A DNA stretch of 64,000 nt from Bacteroidota bacterium (GTDB lineage Bacteria; Bacteroidota; Bacteroidia; Chitinophagales; Chitinophagaceae): assembly GCA_023424015.1 (NCBI GenBank), contig JAFAEM010000033.1, forward strand, positions 5,660 to 69,659, written 5' to 3'. Each line of letters opens with the position of its first letter. Positions within the stretch are counted from its first letter, which is position 1. The position numbers and the translations under genes are program-made. Shown piece after piece: positions 33,098-41,496 of this stretch. Below the pieces are notes generated by a model. The model had not been told where the DNA came from and did not search any database. It saw only the letters and a program-made list of their open reading frames with translations.

Positions 33098-34588
33098 ATG
33101 AAACCAGGATCTCCTATCAATCGACGCAAATTTATCAGCACCGCAGCAACTGCCTCACTGGGCTTTACCATTCTTCCCCGTCATGTATTGGGAGGACCGG
33201 GATTTACAGCACCCAGTGACCAGATCAACCTGGCATATATCGGCTGCGGCACACAGGGGTTACGTGAAATGTGTGAGCTGATCACGAGCCCGGACATCCG
33301 CATCACCGCGGTTTGTGATCCCAACAAACTAAGCACCAATTATATCGACTGGTCACCCAACGGTATCCGTGATGGTATCCGAAAGACACTGGGTGATGCA
33401 AATTGGGGTGCTTCCTACCAGGGCATACCCGGTGGCCGCGATATTGGCAAAGAACTCGTAGAAAAATATTATAGCAAACGGGATGGAAAAACTTTTAAAG
33501 GCTGCAATGCTTATACAGATTTCCGCGAATTGCTCGACAAAGAAAAAAATATTGATGCGGTAAAAGTGATGACGCCTGATCACTTGCATGGATACATTTC
33601 CGTCGCTGCCATGAAAAAAGGAAAACACGTAGTGATTCATAAACCCATTGCCAACCGGATGTATGAAGCACGCCAGGTGCTGGATACCGCCAGGCAAACT
33701 GGTGTGAGCACACACCTGCTGGCATGGAGTAAAAGAAGCGGTAATGATCGGGTGAAGCAATGGATCGGCGAAGGACGGATCGGCAAATTGCGGGAGATTC
33801 ATAATTGGTCATATCGACCTGTATGGCCGCAATGGACGGCAAATCCCACCGAAACGGTTCCAGTTCCAGCTGGGTTCGACTGGGATCTTTGGCTGGGACC
33901 TGTACCGGATCGTCCTTATCACCCCAATTATACGCACAATGTATTCCGCGGCTGGTATGATTTCGGAGGCGGAAGCATCGCAGATATGGGACATTACAGT
34001 TTATGGCCCATGTTCCTCGAACTCGGTATAAATACAGCGCCATATTCTGCCGAAGCCTACGGTACCACCAATCGCATCGTTGAAAACAACGTGAGTCGTT
34101 CTGTGAACAATGACGTCGCTTTCCCTTATTCCTGTATCATCAGGTTTAAATTTCCAAAGCAGGAACAACTACCTGCGTTTGATCTTTTTTGGTATGATGG
34201 CGGCATGAGACCTAATGCGCCAGATGAACTGGGCGACGAATCCCTGCCCTCGGAAGGGATGATGTTTGTGGGCGATAAAGGAAAGATATTAGGAGGGTTC
34301 CGTAATGAAAATCCCAGGCTATTGGGTGTAACTGAGAATGATCAGCCCAATTATAAGGAAATGATCACACAGGGAGAAGAAGCCTGGATTAATGCTTTCA
34401 AAAATAATACGCAATCACCAGGTAGCTTTTTGAACGCACAGGCCGTTACAGAAACCATTTTACTTGGTGCCGTAGCACTCCGCGCCAAAAAACGCATCCA
34501 GTACGATTCGCAAAATATGAAGATCACCAACCTGCCGGAGGCCAATAAGTTTTTATCCAGGGAATACAGGAAAGGATGGGAAATGTAG
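33098..34588 (+). CDS. Gfo/Idh/MocA-family oxidoreductase with Tat signal
   Basis: This 496-residue protein has a Tat signal, NRRKFISTAATASLGF (8-23). A nucleotide-binding Rossmann domain follows (IGCGTQGLREM; MTPDHLHGYISVAAMKKG; KHVVIHKPIANRMYEA). The second domain has GGGSIADMGHYSLW. Tat-exported members carry a tightly bound NAD(P) and act on sugars or sugar acids in the periplasm. Its partner, the epimerase gene, starts 25 bp downstream of its stop. The sugar is unknown. Such pairs are common in Bacteroidota degradation of glycans and inositol-like compounds. Confidence 0.87.
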   Translation: MKPGSPINRRKFISTAATASLGFTILPRHVLGGPGFTAPSDQINLAYIGCGTQGLREMCELITSPDIRITAVCDPNKLSTNYIDWSPNGIRDGIRKTLGDANWGASYQGIPGGRDIGKELVEKYYSKRDGKTFKGCNAYTDFRELLDKEKNIDAVKVMTPDHLHGYISVAAMKKGKHVVIHKPIANRMYEARQVLDTARQTGVSTHLLAWSKRSGNDRVKQWIGEGRIGKLREIHNWSYRPVWPQWTANPTETVPVPAGFDWDLWLGPVPDRPYHPNYTHNVFRGWYDFGGGSIADMGHYSLWPMFLELGINTAPYSAEAYGTTNRIVENNVSRSVNNDVAFPYSCIIRFKFPKQEQLPAFDLFWYDGGMRPNAPDELGDESLPSEGMMFVGDKGKILGGFRNENPRLLGVTENDQPNYKEMITQGEEAWINAFKNNTQSPGSFLNAQAVTETILLGAVALRAKKRIQYDSQNMKITNLPEANKFLSREYRKGWEM

Positions 34589-34613
34589 TTACTTGAAACC
34601 GAAAACTAAAAAC

Positions 34614-35483
34614 ATGAATCGCAGAAAATTTTTGGAAAACTCGGGTGTACTAGGTGCCGCGGGCATCATAGCTCCAGGATTAATTTATCAATCAAATACA
34701 ATGATGACAGCAACACAAACAAAGGATGATATATCCCTCGCTCAATGGGCGCTGGTCGAGGAAATACGAGCCGGCAAATGGAAAAATCTTGATTTCCCAA
34801 AAGTGGCACGTGAGGATTTTGGCCTGAATGGGATCGAATTTGTAAATACACTTTTTGAAGTGCCAACCGAAGGGTACTTAAAAAAACTAAAACAAAACGC
34901 CGCCACGCATGGTGTGACAATGGTACTGATCATGGTCGATGATGAAGGCGACGGAGCGGAATCGACCAGCCAGGGCAGGAAGCAATTTGAGATCAATCAC
35001 CGCAAATGGGTGGACATTGCGCATTATCTCGGTTGTCGTGCCGTGCGCACCAACTGTCGCGGACCCAAAAATGCTGATAAAAAAGAAGCGTTAAAATGGG
35101 CCACTGAATCATACCAGATGTTGTTGAACTATGCCAGGCCATCCGGAATTCAAATTGTCATTGAAAATCATGGCGGGGTATCCAATGATCCTGACTGGAT
35201 GGTTTCACTGATGAAAGAAGTAAATGATCCTTTGTTTGGCACTTACCCCGACTGGCGAAGTCCCATGGCGGATTTTGATAATTATGTGTACCTGCAAAAA
35301 ACTTTGCCCTATGCCAAAGGCATGTCGTATCGCAATCAGCCCACCGAAGCACAAACAGCAAAGATGATCCAGCTTAGCAGGGATTCCGGATACAGGGGCT
35401 GGTATGGTATCGAATCAAGCGGACGTGAAGAAATAAAGAAAGGCATTGATTTGCTCAAAAAATATTTGCTTAAGTCATCATAA
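34614..35483 (+). CDS. Sugar phosphate isomerase/epimerase-like protein (xylose-isomerase-like TIM barrel), exported
   Basis: The product is 289 residues from ATG 34614; an upstream TTG start is less likely. A Tat-type signal NRRKFLENSGVLGAAGI is at the N-terminus. The TIM-barrel motifs GIEFVNTLFEVPTEGYLKK, RTNCRGP and IVIENHGG place it in the AP-endonuclease-2/xylose-isomerase-like family, whose His and Glu ligands bind a divalent metal. It is the second gene of the oxidoreductase pair and probably acts on the same sugar, changing a ketone/aldehyde position or epimer. A GC-rich hairpin follows it. Confidence 0.83.
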   Translation: MNRRKFLENSGVLGAAGIIAPGLIYQSNTMMTATQTKDDISLAQWALVEEIRAGKWKNLDFPKVAREDFGLNGIEFVNTLFEVPTEGYLKKLKQNAATHGVTMVLIMVDDEGDGAESTSQGRKQFEINHRKWVDIAHYLGCRAVRTNCRGPKNADKKEALKWATESYQMLLNYARPSGIQIVIENHGGVSNDPDWMVSLMKEVNDPLFGTYPDWRSPMADFDNYVYLQKTLPYAKGMSYRNQPTEAQTAKMIQLSRDSGYRGWYGIESSGREEIKKGIDLLKKYLLKSS

Positions 35484-35513
35484 GCAACTTAACGATCTGT
35501 TACGATCAAAGAT

Positions 35514-35554
35514 CAGGAAGGGGTTACCGTCGATTGATCAGCATCCCCTTCCTG
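35514..35554. terminator. Convergent hairpin between epimerase and porin genes
   Basis: Perfect 10-bp arms CAGGAAGGGG (35514-35523) and CCCCTTCCTG (35545-35554) enclose a 21-nt loop. No long T run follows, so it may act as a weak or Rho-assisted stop for both converging genes. Confidence 0.5.
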
Positions 35555-35578
35555 TAATTCCGGTCTAACTAAAAACTG

Positions 35579-36139
35579 TTATTTCCTGTCTTTTCCAAAT
35601 GTGTAGCTCAATCCAAGCTGGAACACACTATTCTTCTCTGTTTCGTAAAATTTGGTCAGCCCTGCATTGTATCTCGCATACACACCTATATTTGAATTGA
35701 CCTGGTAACCTGCGCCAATAGCAAGGGAAATATCTGTGGTTTCCAGGTACTCCTTGATGTCAGATACATCACCTTCGTTATCGTCTTCCGCTTTCAACAG
35801 AAAACCGATCTGGGGTCCTGCCTCCGCATAGAAACCGCGGGCTATATTATATTTCACCAACAGCGGGATCTGGAAATAATTTAATGTTGTCTTCTCATTG
35901 TCGTCGTCCCAACGGGCTCCCTGCGAGGAATACAGCATTTCACCCTGTACACTTAACTGGGAAGTGAGAGAAAGATTGGCAAGAGCGCCAAAATGTAAAC
36001 CGGTTTTGGAACGGTAACCGTCCACATCTTTACCGGTAATGTTGGCAATGTTGATACCTGCTTTAGCGCCGAAACGCACCTGAGCTTCGCCTGCAAATGC
36101 TGCTGCAAACAGAATGGCGAGTAAAAATAACTTTTTCAT
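35579..36139 (-). CDS. Outer-membrane beta-barrel protein
   Basis: This 186-residue protein has a signal peptide (1-19, ending GEAQ) followed by alternating beta-strands that start VRFGAKAGINIANITG. It ends with QLGLSYTFGK, an aromatic/strand pattern typical of outer-membrane barrel closure. Size and layout match small PorT/OmpA-like porin-family barrels. Its ligand or role is unknown. It is convergent with the epimerase gene and has an exact promoter box 41 nt upstream. Confidence 0.85.
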   Translation of the reverse strand: MKKLFLLAILFAAAFAGEAQVRFGAKAGINIANITGKDVDGYRSKTGLHFGALANLSLTSQLSVQGEMLYSSQGARWDDDNEKTTLNYFQIPLLVKYNIARGFYAEAGPQIGFLLKAEDDNEGDVSDIKEYLETTDISLAIGAGYQVNSNIGVYARYNAGLTKFYETEKNSVFQLGLSYTFGKDRK

Positions 36140-36180
36140 TTTCTTTTGATTTGGTTTAATGATTAATGATCTCTGAGGCG

Positions 36181-36188
36181 CAAATCTA
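36181..36188 (-). promoter_or_regulatory. Bacteroidota -7 box for the porin gene
   Basis: The minus strand reads TAGATTTG, an exact TAnnTTTG match, 41 nt before ATG 36139. Nothing else was recognised in the 200-bp gap upstream of the porin gene. Confidence 0.5.
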
Positions 36189-36339
36189 GCGTGGGTATCA
36201 TTCGCGTCCTAGAAGCACTCAGTCATCTGCATCTTAAATGAGTAAGCTGCATCAAAACACTAGTATACTGAATCACTGTGATGAACGGTAAATGAAAATG
36301 ATTTTTGCAACAACACTGCTTGCCGGAAATGCCTGGTAT

Positions 36340-36777
36340 CTATTCTTTTATAATCTCTCTTTTAATATAAGAACCCCAGGGTGAGAAACGTTTCATTACA
36401 TTTAGCCAGTAGTCAGGATTCAGATCGAGATCGCTATGAGGGCGGCCATCGTAAATCTCAGCACTTAAGTCTACCAGTTCCCACTCATCTTCCTGGTAAC
36501 GCCAGTTGAAATTGTGCGATGCATTTTTATTATACCCCCCATTGCCGGAAATGATCTTTCCCATGAGTATCTTTCTTCCGGCAACCGGTTTGTCTAACTC
36601 GTCCATGATCTTATTAATAAGAAAACGGTCTGCAGTTGCTACCACAAAGGAACTATCCCGCCAGTCGGCAGCATCGCCATTAAACCCTACTTCAAAATAG
36701 CGGTATGATTTTTTTTCTTTTGAACAGGAGCCGGCAGTAAGGACAAGGATGGATAAAAGGATAATTAGAGGTTTCAT
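36340..36777 (-). CDS. Lipoprotein, hypothetical
   Basis: The 145-residue protein has a lipoprotein signal with Cys18 (LTAGSCS). The mature part contains RYFEVGFNGD and HNFNWRYQEDEWELVDLS, which look like a beta-rich small-ligand or regulatory domain. No catalytic motif was recognised. It is 80 bp downstream of the sigma-operon membrane protein and may be its last gene, though no terminator or promoter was clear between them. Confidence 0.65.
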   Translation of the reverse strand: MKPLIILLSILVLTAGSCSKEKKSYRYFEVGFNGDAADWRDSSFVVATADRFLINKIMDELDKPVAGRKILMGKIISGNGGYNKNASHNFNWRYQEDEWELVDLSAEIYDGRPHSDLDLNPDYWLNVMKRFSPWGSYIKREIIKE

Positions 36778-36857
36778 TGTATTTGACTTTTCACCTCTGA
36801 CAATCCTCTTTTATTTAGCGTTGCTTTATTTTTCCTTCAAAAATGTTAACTCCTCTA

Positions 36858-37430
36858 TTATAGACTATCTTTTTTAGGTACGATCTTATAGTCATCCGGT
36901 GAAATGCCGGTAACGCCCCTCGTTTTCTTTTTTCCGGCAGAATCCACTGCTGCAGGTGCGGGTGCTTTTTCGACATCCACCACTATCGGCCCCAGGTCCA
37001 GTGTTGGCGTGTCTGTGACAACGGGCACAATTGCGGGTGTATCCTGCACAGGTATTTCATCAACCGGTATCATAGGGGTATTTTGCGGCGGGCCGTTAAA
37101 CGGAACCGGGTTTTCCATATCCTGTGCGCCGGGTTCCTGGATAGTTGCGGGTTGTTGTGTCTCGATGGGATCACCAGGTGAGAAGGTATTTTCCTTTTTA
37201 GTGGTAAAAAAATTTATGAGGAATGCAATTACTAATACGATACCCAGGCCTCCCAGGAAAATCCCTCCAAGCGGTGAAGAAGGTGAAGGGTTCTTATCAC
37301 CCGGAGTATCACCCGGATCACTATCCAGTTCCTTTTCAATCCGGGACCATATCAGCTCCGAGAGATCCGGAACCGGAATTTCCTCCAGTTTGCGGGCGAT
37401 CGTTAATTCATATGTAGTCTTTTCATTCAT
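36858..37430 (-). CDS. Single-pass membrane protein in anti-sigma position
   Basis: The 190-residue product starts at ATG 37430, which shares one base with the sigma-factor stop (TGATG). A cytoplasmic N-terminus of about 54 residues is followed by one membrane helix (about 55-76) and a Pro/Thr-rich periplasmic tail. That layout fits an anti-sigma factor. The zinc-binding HxxxCxxC motif of classical anti-sigma factors is absent, so regulation of the partner is inferred from position only. The repetitive Pro/Val-rich tail (DTPTLDLGPIVVD) is probably extended. Confidence 0.6.
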   Translation of the reverse strand: MNEKTTYELTIARKLEEIPVPDLSELIWSRIEKELDSDPGDTPGDKNPSPSSPLGGIFLGGLGIVLVIAFLINFFTTKKENTFSPGDPIETQQPATIQEPGAQDMENPVPFNGPPQNTPMIPVDEIPVQDTPAIVPVVTDTPTLDLGPIVVDVEKAPAPAAVDSAGKKKTRGVTGISPDDYKIVPKKDSL

Positions 37431-37975
37431 CAGGTATGTAGCAGCATAAGTTGTTTTTGTAAGGTTTTCCGGGCCTCGCCCAGGTGCCATTTGGAAGTGC
37501 CTTCACTGATTCCCAGTTTTGTGGCTATCTCCCTGTGTGTATGGCCTTCCACTGCATACAAAACAAAAACAGCATGGGTAGCAGGTGGGAGCTTTTGCAC
37601 CAGTTTCATGATCTCATCGGCTCCCATCTGCTCCAGCACTTCATTCTTAATCGCTGGTTCATCCACTGTTTCGATCTCTACATTTTCACTAAACCTGGTC
37701 CGGGTCTTAATATGATCCAATCCTTCATTGATCACAATTCTTTTGATCCAGGCATGCAAAGAGCCCTTATTGCTATCGAAGCTTTTGATGCTTCGAAAAA
37801 TTTTTACGAATGCGTGGCTCATGATATCGGCAGCGTCCATTTCATCCCGCGAATACCGCAGTGCAATCGTCATGGCAAACCCATAAAATTGCTGGTACAG
37901 CAACTTCTGCGATTTTCTGTCACCCACCAGGCATCCCTGGATTAACTGATCGATATCGTTTGTCTCAACAACCAT
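37430..37975 (-). CDS. RNA polymerase sigma factor, ECF type
   Basis: This 181-residue protein has region 2 (about 20-90), containing DAADIMSHAFVKIFRSI and GSLHAWIKRIVINE. It also has region 4 (about 125-175) with LPPATHAVFVLYAVEGHTHREIA and the helix-turn-helix LGISEGTSKWHLGEARK. There is no additional C-terminal domain. It would direct transcription of a stress or transport regulon. It sits 3 bp after an upstream lipoprotein gene and is coupled to the downstream membrane protein. No TonB-dependent receptor accompanies it, unlike many Bacteroidota ECF systems. Confidence 0.9.
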   Translation of the reverse strand: MVVETNDIDQLIQGCLVGDRKSQKLLYQQFYGFAMTIALRYSRDEMDAADIMSHAFVKIFRSIKSFDSNKGSLHAWIKRIVINEGLDHIKTRTRFSENVEIETVDEPAIKNEVLEQMGADEIMKLVQKLPPATHAVFVLYAVEGHTHREIATKLGISEGTSKWHLGEARKTLQKQLMLLHT

Positions 37976-37978
37976 TTA

Positions 37979-38833
37979 TTAGCCGTCCAATTCATCCCTG
38001 TCTTTTTCTACATCCTGCATTCGCTTTAATAATATAGCAGACGAGATGGAAGAAACAATGAGCCTGTCCTCTGCGTCCAGGTTATTTGCTATCCAGATGC
38101 TATTATCAAGTATATCGACAATACCAACCACAGCTCCATCCCACTTCAATTCATACCCCGTTAGTAAACTTCCGCCGAGCACTTTGGTGTCCTTCCCATT
38201 CTTCTGTTTAACCTTATCAACAAATAATGATCGGATGCTGATGGTTTCCATGCCATTGGTAGCATATCCTTCTATCTCAACCTGGGGTCTTTCAAACAGT
38301 CCCCGTGACTTGTCGTTTTCACTATTATACTTATTCGCCATTACTACCGACCAGGGGTTGGCATTTTGTTCAAATGCTGGTAGTATTGCGGCTGTAAAAG
38401 CATACTCGTAGCTCCTGGTTTTACTCGCATCACCGATCCAGGGATTCCTGCTTTTATACACCAGCTGTTTTTCACTGAATTTCTCAGCAGCAAAAATGGC
38501 GGACTCGAGCCGACCGTCGTATAATGTATACTGAAACTTGTTTCGCTGGGAAAGACTTTTCTTATCGGTATCAATTTCAAATACCCTTAGCAACATCTCT
38601 TCCGGTTTCATAAAGAATTTTGTATGCTGGAAAGAACTTCCCATATCCCAGCCTCTTTTTACGGTGGAGGTCTGGTAATTTCCAAAACTCAGCTGCTGGT
38701 TGATCATCCAGCCATTAAGACCTTTCACCTGCATGCGGGTTGCCTGCTGGCTAAACTGCTCGGGTACCGATAGCTTGACCGCTGTACAGGAATATGTCAA
38801 CAATGTGATAATACTTATTACTATGAATCGCAT
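37979..38833 (-). CDS. Lipoprotein, hypothetical
   Basis: The 284-residue product starts at ATG 38833; an ATG six codons earlier would overlap the upstream gene. The lipoprotein signal has Cys16 in LLTYSC. The mature part is beta-rich with charged strands and has no known domain. It is followed by the ECF sigma factor gene after 3 bp, so it is probably part of the same transcript, perhaps as a sensor or an envelope target of the sigma factor. Function unknown. Confidence 0.62.
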   Translation of the reverse strand: MRFIVISIITLLTYSCTAVKLSVPEQFSQQATRMQVKGLNGWMINQQLSFGNYQTSTVKRGWDMGSSFQHTKFFMKPEEMLLRVFEIDTDKKSLSQRNKFQYTLYDGRLESAIFAAEKFSEKQLVYKSRNPWIGDASKTRSYEYAFTAAILPAFEQNANPWSVVMANKYNSENDKSRGLFERPQVEIEGYATNGMETISIRSLFVDKVKQKNGKDTKVLGGSLLTGYELKWDGAVVGIVDILDNSIWIANNLDAEDRLIVSSISSAILLKRMQDVEKDRDELDG

Positions 38834-38847
38834 AAACGTTGAATTTA

Positions 38848-39978
38848 TCAATAAACAAAAACTGTTTTGGTAGTATACAGGTACTCCCCGGTAAACCCAC
38901 TTTTATAGGTCCTGATCAACTCCCTGGGATACCCTTCACTGTCGTAAGTATATGTATGACTCGAAGGTACAGCTACGGGATAGTCATTTACAAAACTTTG
39001 CTCCAGCGCATTCACATTATTTTTTGAACTACGTGTGAGGTATAGATCAGGCCAGTTCATATGCACATAGGGGTTCACCAGCTGGTCGTACCGGTACCTC
39101 GACAATTCACTGCTATGATGCGAGGTAGTACTGTTTCCCTCTCTTAAATTTCCGTCCTCAAACCACATATAATATTGTCTGCTATAGGTCCGGGAGGGAT
39201 ACGTGTATTTAATTACCACTTCATGTCTAAGCTCGAAATAGTGCTCAAGCTTTGCAATCGTTTCCTCGCCTGCCTCGTTATCATGGATACCAGTTATCAG
39301 CCCATTGCTGTAAGTAAACGCGGTAAACCCGTAGAGCTTGTTAGCCTCATCGTATCTCGATATCCGCTGCACCTGTTTTCCCTGGTATTCAAATTTTGAG
39401 ACCTGGTGCACATATGGCCGTCCATCGCTTTTCTTACGGTTGAGAACCACCTGGTCGAGGTTACCATCTGTATTATAAATATAATCAGTCTTGGTTTCGG
39501 CCACGTAGTTGTTGTTCTTTAGTACATAAACGTATTCTGTTTTTAGTTTCCGGGCTTCCTTAGTTGCCTGCAACACGTAAACACTGTCGGCTACAATGTC
39601 TTTGGTATCCACATTCAGCTCAATGTCACTGCCCCATTTGGTGACTTTAAACCTGAACTTCTGCTTGTCGGCCGGTAGTGTCAGCTCATTGATGCCGGCT
39701 GACAGGCTGTGATAAGACAGGCTTTGCTGGCCCTGGTTGTCCCAGCTAAAAAGTGAGAGCCCGACGGGGAGCTTATCATAAACTACATCACCAATCTTCA
39801 TTCGTACCTGGAGCTTAATGGCCGGCACCTGCTCAGCAGGGTCTTCAGGTGTCTCATTCTCGCCGGGAGGAGGATCCTGGGGGTTTTCAACGGGCGATTT
39901 GGGTGGAATGTCAAGCCGGTCTTTTGAACATGCGATCAGCGAAAAGCTTAGGAGGATAAGGTAAATCAGCTTTTTCAT
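38848..39978 (-). CDS. Lipoprotein with YD-like/DUF4595-type repeat region
   Basis: The 376-residue protein has a lipoprotein signal with Cys17 (LIACSK) and a Pro-rich linker (residues about 23-50). It then has beta-hairpin repeats with patterns such as YIYNTDGNLDQV and YDSEGYPRELI, seen in YD-repeat and DUF4595-like proteins. It probably lies on the outer membrane and binds peptide or glycan. It starts the minus-strand run that ends at the sigma factor and membrane protein. No exact promoter box lies upstream of its ATG. Confidence 0.65.
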   Translation of the reverse strand: MKKLIYLILLSFSLIACSKDRLDIPPKSPVENPQDPPPGENETPEDPAEQVPAIKLQVRMKIGDVVYDKLPVGLSLFSWDNQGQQSLSYHSLSAGINELTLPADKQKFRFKVTKWGSDIELNVDTKDIVADSVYVLQATKEARKLKTEYVYVLKNNNYVAETKTDYIYNTDGNLDQVVLNRKKSDGRPYVHQVSKFEYQGKQVQRISRYDEANKLYGFTAFTYSNGLITGIHDNEAGEETIAKLEHYFELRHEVVIKYTYPSRTYSRQYYMWFEDGNLREGNSTTSHHSSELSRYRYDQLVNPYVHMNWPDLYLTRSSKNNVNALEQSFVNDYPVAVPSSHTYTYDSEGYPRELIRTYKSGFTGEYLYTTKTVFVY

Positions 39979-40171
39979 TTGTCTTTTTGTTTTGTTTGGT
40001 TAATGATTTATTTACCTCAATACCCTCCGGTGCTTCAATAGGGTTGGGTAAAAAATTTCCCTTTAACAAAACTTTTAGACAGCGTCACCCTTCGGCAACC
40101 CCGCGGAATGCCGAAACAGTCACGCCGGGACCGGGGGCCTGGAATTTGCAATGATTAGGAAAACACCAGCG

Positions 40172-40381
40172 ATGAGTAAGAAAATTAAAGACAAGAAGAA
40201 TGGTCAGCCGGAAAAAGATGACCTGACCAGGCCTGACCCGAAAACATTACACAAAACCGATCCGCAGGAGAACATGGAGGGCCCTGTTTCATCGGTCATA
40301 CAGGAAATAAAGGAAACTTCCGAAAAGAACGACGAGGAATCAAAGGAAGAAGCGGACAATAAGAAAGAAAAAAATAAGTAA
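40172..40381 (+). CDS. Short highly charged protein, hypothetical
   Basis: The product is 69 residues from ATG 40172, or 76 from ATG 40151; the choice is uncertain. It is almost entirely charged or polar (many Lys, Glu, Asp) with no Cys, no Trp and no hydrophobic core. It is therefore likely disordered, like small stress or nucleoid-associated proteins. No homologous motif was recognised. A hairpin terminator follows it at 40408-40436, which supports a real transcript. Confidence 0.5.
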   Translation: MSKKIKDKKNGQPEKDDLTRPDPKTLHKTDPQENMEGPVSSVIQEIKETSEKNDEESKEEADNKKEKNK

Positions 40382-40407
40382 GGCCCGCACCGGAATCAGG
40401 TTATGCA

Positions 40408-40436
40408 CCGGTTCATTAAAATCGAACCGGCTTTTT
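40408..40436 (+). terminator. Intrinsic terminator after the small charged-protein gene
   Basis: A 7-bp stem CCGGTTC (40408-40414) and GAACCGG (40424-40430) with a 9-nt loop is followed by CTTTTT. The hairpin overlaps the last codons of the convergent oxidoreductase gene, so it serves the plus-strand transcript. Confidence 0.6.
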
Positions 40437-41495
40437 GGTTTTACTGCTTTCATAAATGGCGTTGAAAAGTGCAACGATCTTTCTTCCCTCCGTTGCCGGA
40501 ACCAAAGGCTCCCGGTCCTCCAGGATTGCCATGATAAAATCGCGATCCTGAATCTTCAGGTAGTAGCCGATGGGATCAATGGCTTTGAAAAATTCGCTGT
40601 CCTCTTTCTCCCATTGCGCCGGCATGGATTCCTCGCCCGGTATCGTCCAGATATCGTTTTTTGGGGGTTCCAATACAGATGGCACACCGGCAATAAACAT
40701 GGCACCACCATCAGTTTGTACACCAACTGACGCGCCATTGGAACCATGCACATGTACCCGGGCATATATTCCGGGTTTCTGGGAATTACTAACGAGGATA
40801 TTCGCGATGCCACCGTTCTTAAATTTTAATATGGCCACCGCGGTATCTTCCACTTCTATATAGGGATGATTAATATTTTCAGTAACCGCGTACAACTCCT
40901 CCATTTCATCGTCCATAAACCATTGCACCAGGTCGAGCTGATGTGGCGCCTGGTTAACCAGCACACCACCACCTTCTTTTTCCCAGGTGCCACGCCAGGG
41001 ATCGCTTTTGTAGTATGCTTCATCACGCCAGCCGAGCATTAATACAGTAGCCAGGGCAGGCTTACCGATCTTTCCATCCATAATGGCTGACTTCATGCGC
41101 TGGGAAGGATGTAAAAACCTGCGCTGGCTGATCACGCTTAAAATCTTTTTGTGTCGCGCAGCAGTATCCATCATCGCATCGCAATCATCAAGGGTAATGG
41201 CCAGCGGTTTTTCGACCAATACATGTGCCCCTGCTTCCATGGCTGTTATCGCCGGATTGCGGTGCTCGGGGTGTGGCGTACAGATGATGACGGCATCTAT
41301 CTTTTCCTTTCGGATCATTTCATCCACCTTCTCATATGCTTTCGCCCCATACTGCGCAGCAAAATTTTGTGCACGCAAATGGTTGCGGCTTTGTACCGCC
41401 ACCAACTGGCATTCCTGGATTTGTTTTAAAGCTTTGGCGTGGAGATGTGCAATTTTGCCGCAGCCGATGATCGCCGTTCTTATGATCGAATCCAT
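40416..41495 (-). CDS. Gfo/Idh/MocA-family oxidoreductase, cytoplasmic
   Basis: This 359-residue enzyme has the cofactor motif IIGCGKIAHLHAKAL and the EKP motif in HVLVEKPLAIT, which hold NAD(P) and the active-site Lys. There is no signal, unlike the exported paralogue at 33098. It ends by reading into a hairpin terminator. Its upstream neighbour, the dehydrogenase gene, ends 1 bp away. With the epimerase at 42594 the three genes likely form a cytoplasmic sugar (uronate or inositol-like) catabolic operon; the substrate is unknown. Confidence 0.87.
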   Translation of the reverse strand: MDSIIRTAIIGCGKIAHLHAKALKQIQECQLVAVQSRNHLRAQNFAAQYGAKAYEKVDEMIRKEKIDAVIICTPHPEHRNPAITAMEAGAHVLVEKPLAITLDDCDAMMDTAARHKKILSVISQRRFLHPSQRMKSAIMDGKIGKPALATVLMLGWRDEAYYKSDPWRGTWEKEGGGVLVNQAPHQLDLVQWFMDDEMEELYAVTENINHPYIEVEDTAVAILKFKNGGIANILVSNSQKPGIYARVHVHGSNGASVGVQTDGGAMFIAGVPSVLEPPKNDIWTIPGEESMPAQWEKEDSEFFKAIDPIGYYLKIQDRDFIMAILEDREPLVPATEGRKIVALFNAIYESSKTKKPVRF

Positions 41496-41496
41496 A

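Noticed and set aside
33353..33802. 149-codon frame antisense to the exported oxidoreductase gene
   Set aside because: The plus-strand frame contains complete family motifs; the antisense frame has none.
36904..37449. 181-codon frame antisense to the anti-sigma-position gene
   Set aside because: It mirrors the Pro/Thr-rich low-complexity coding strand and has no start signal or homologous motif.
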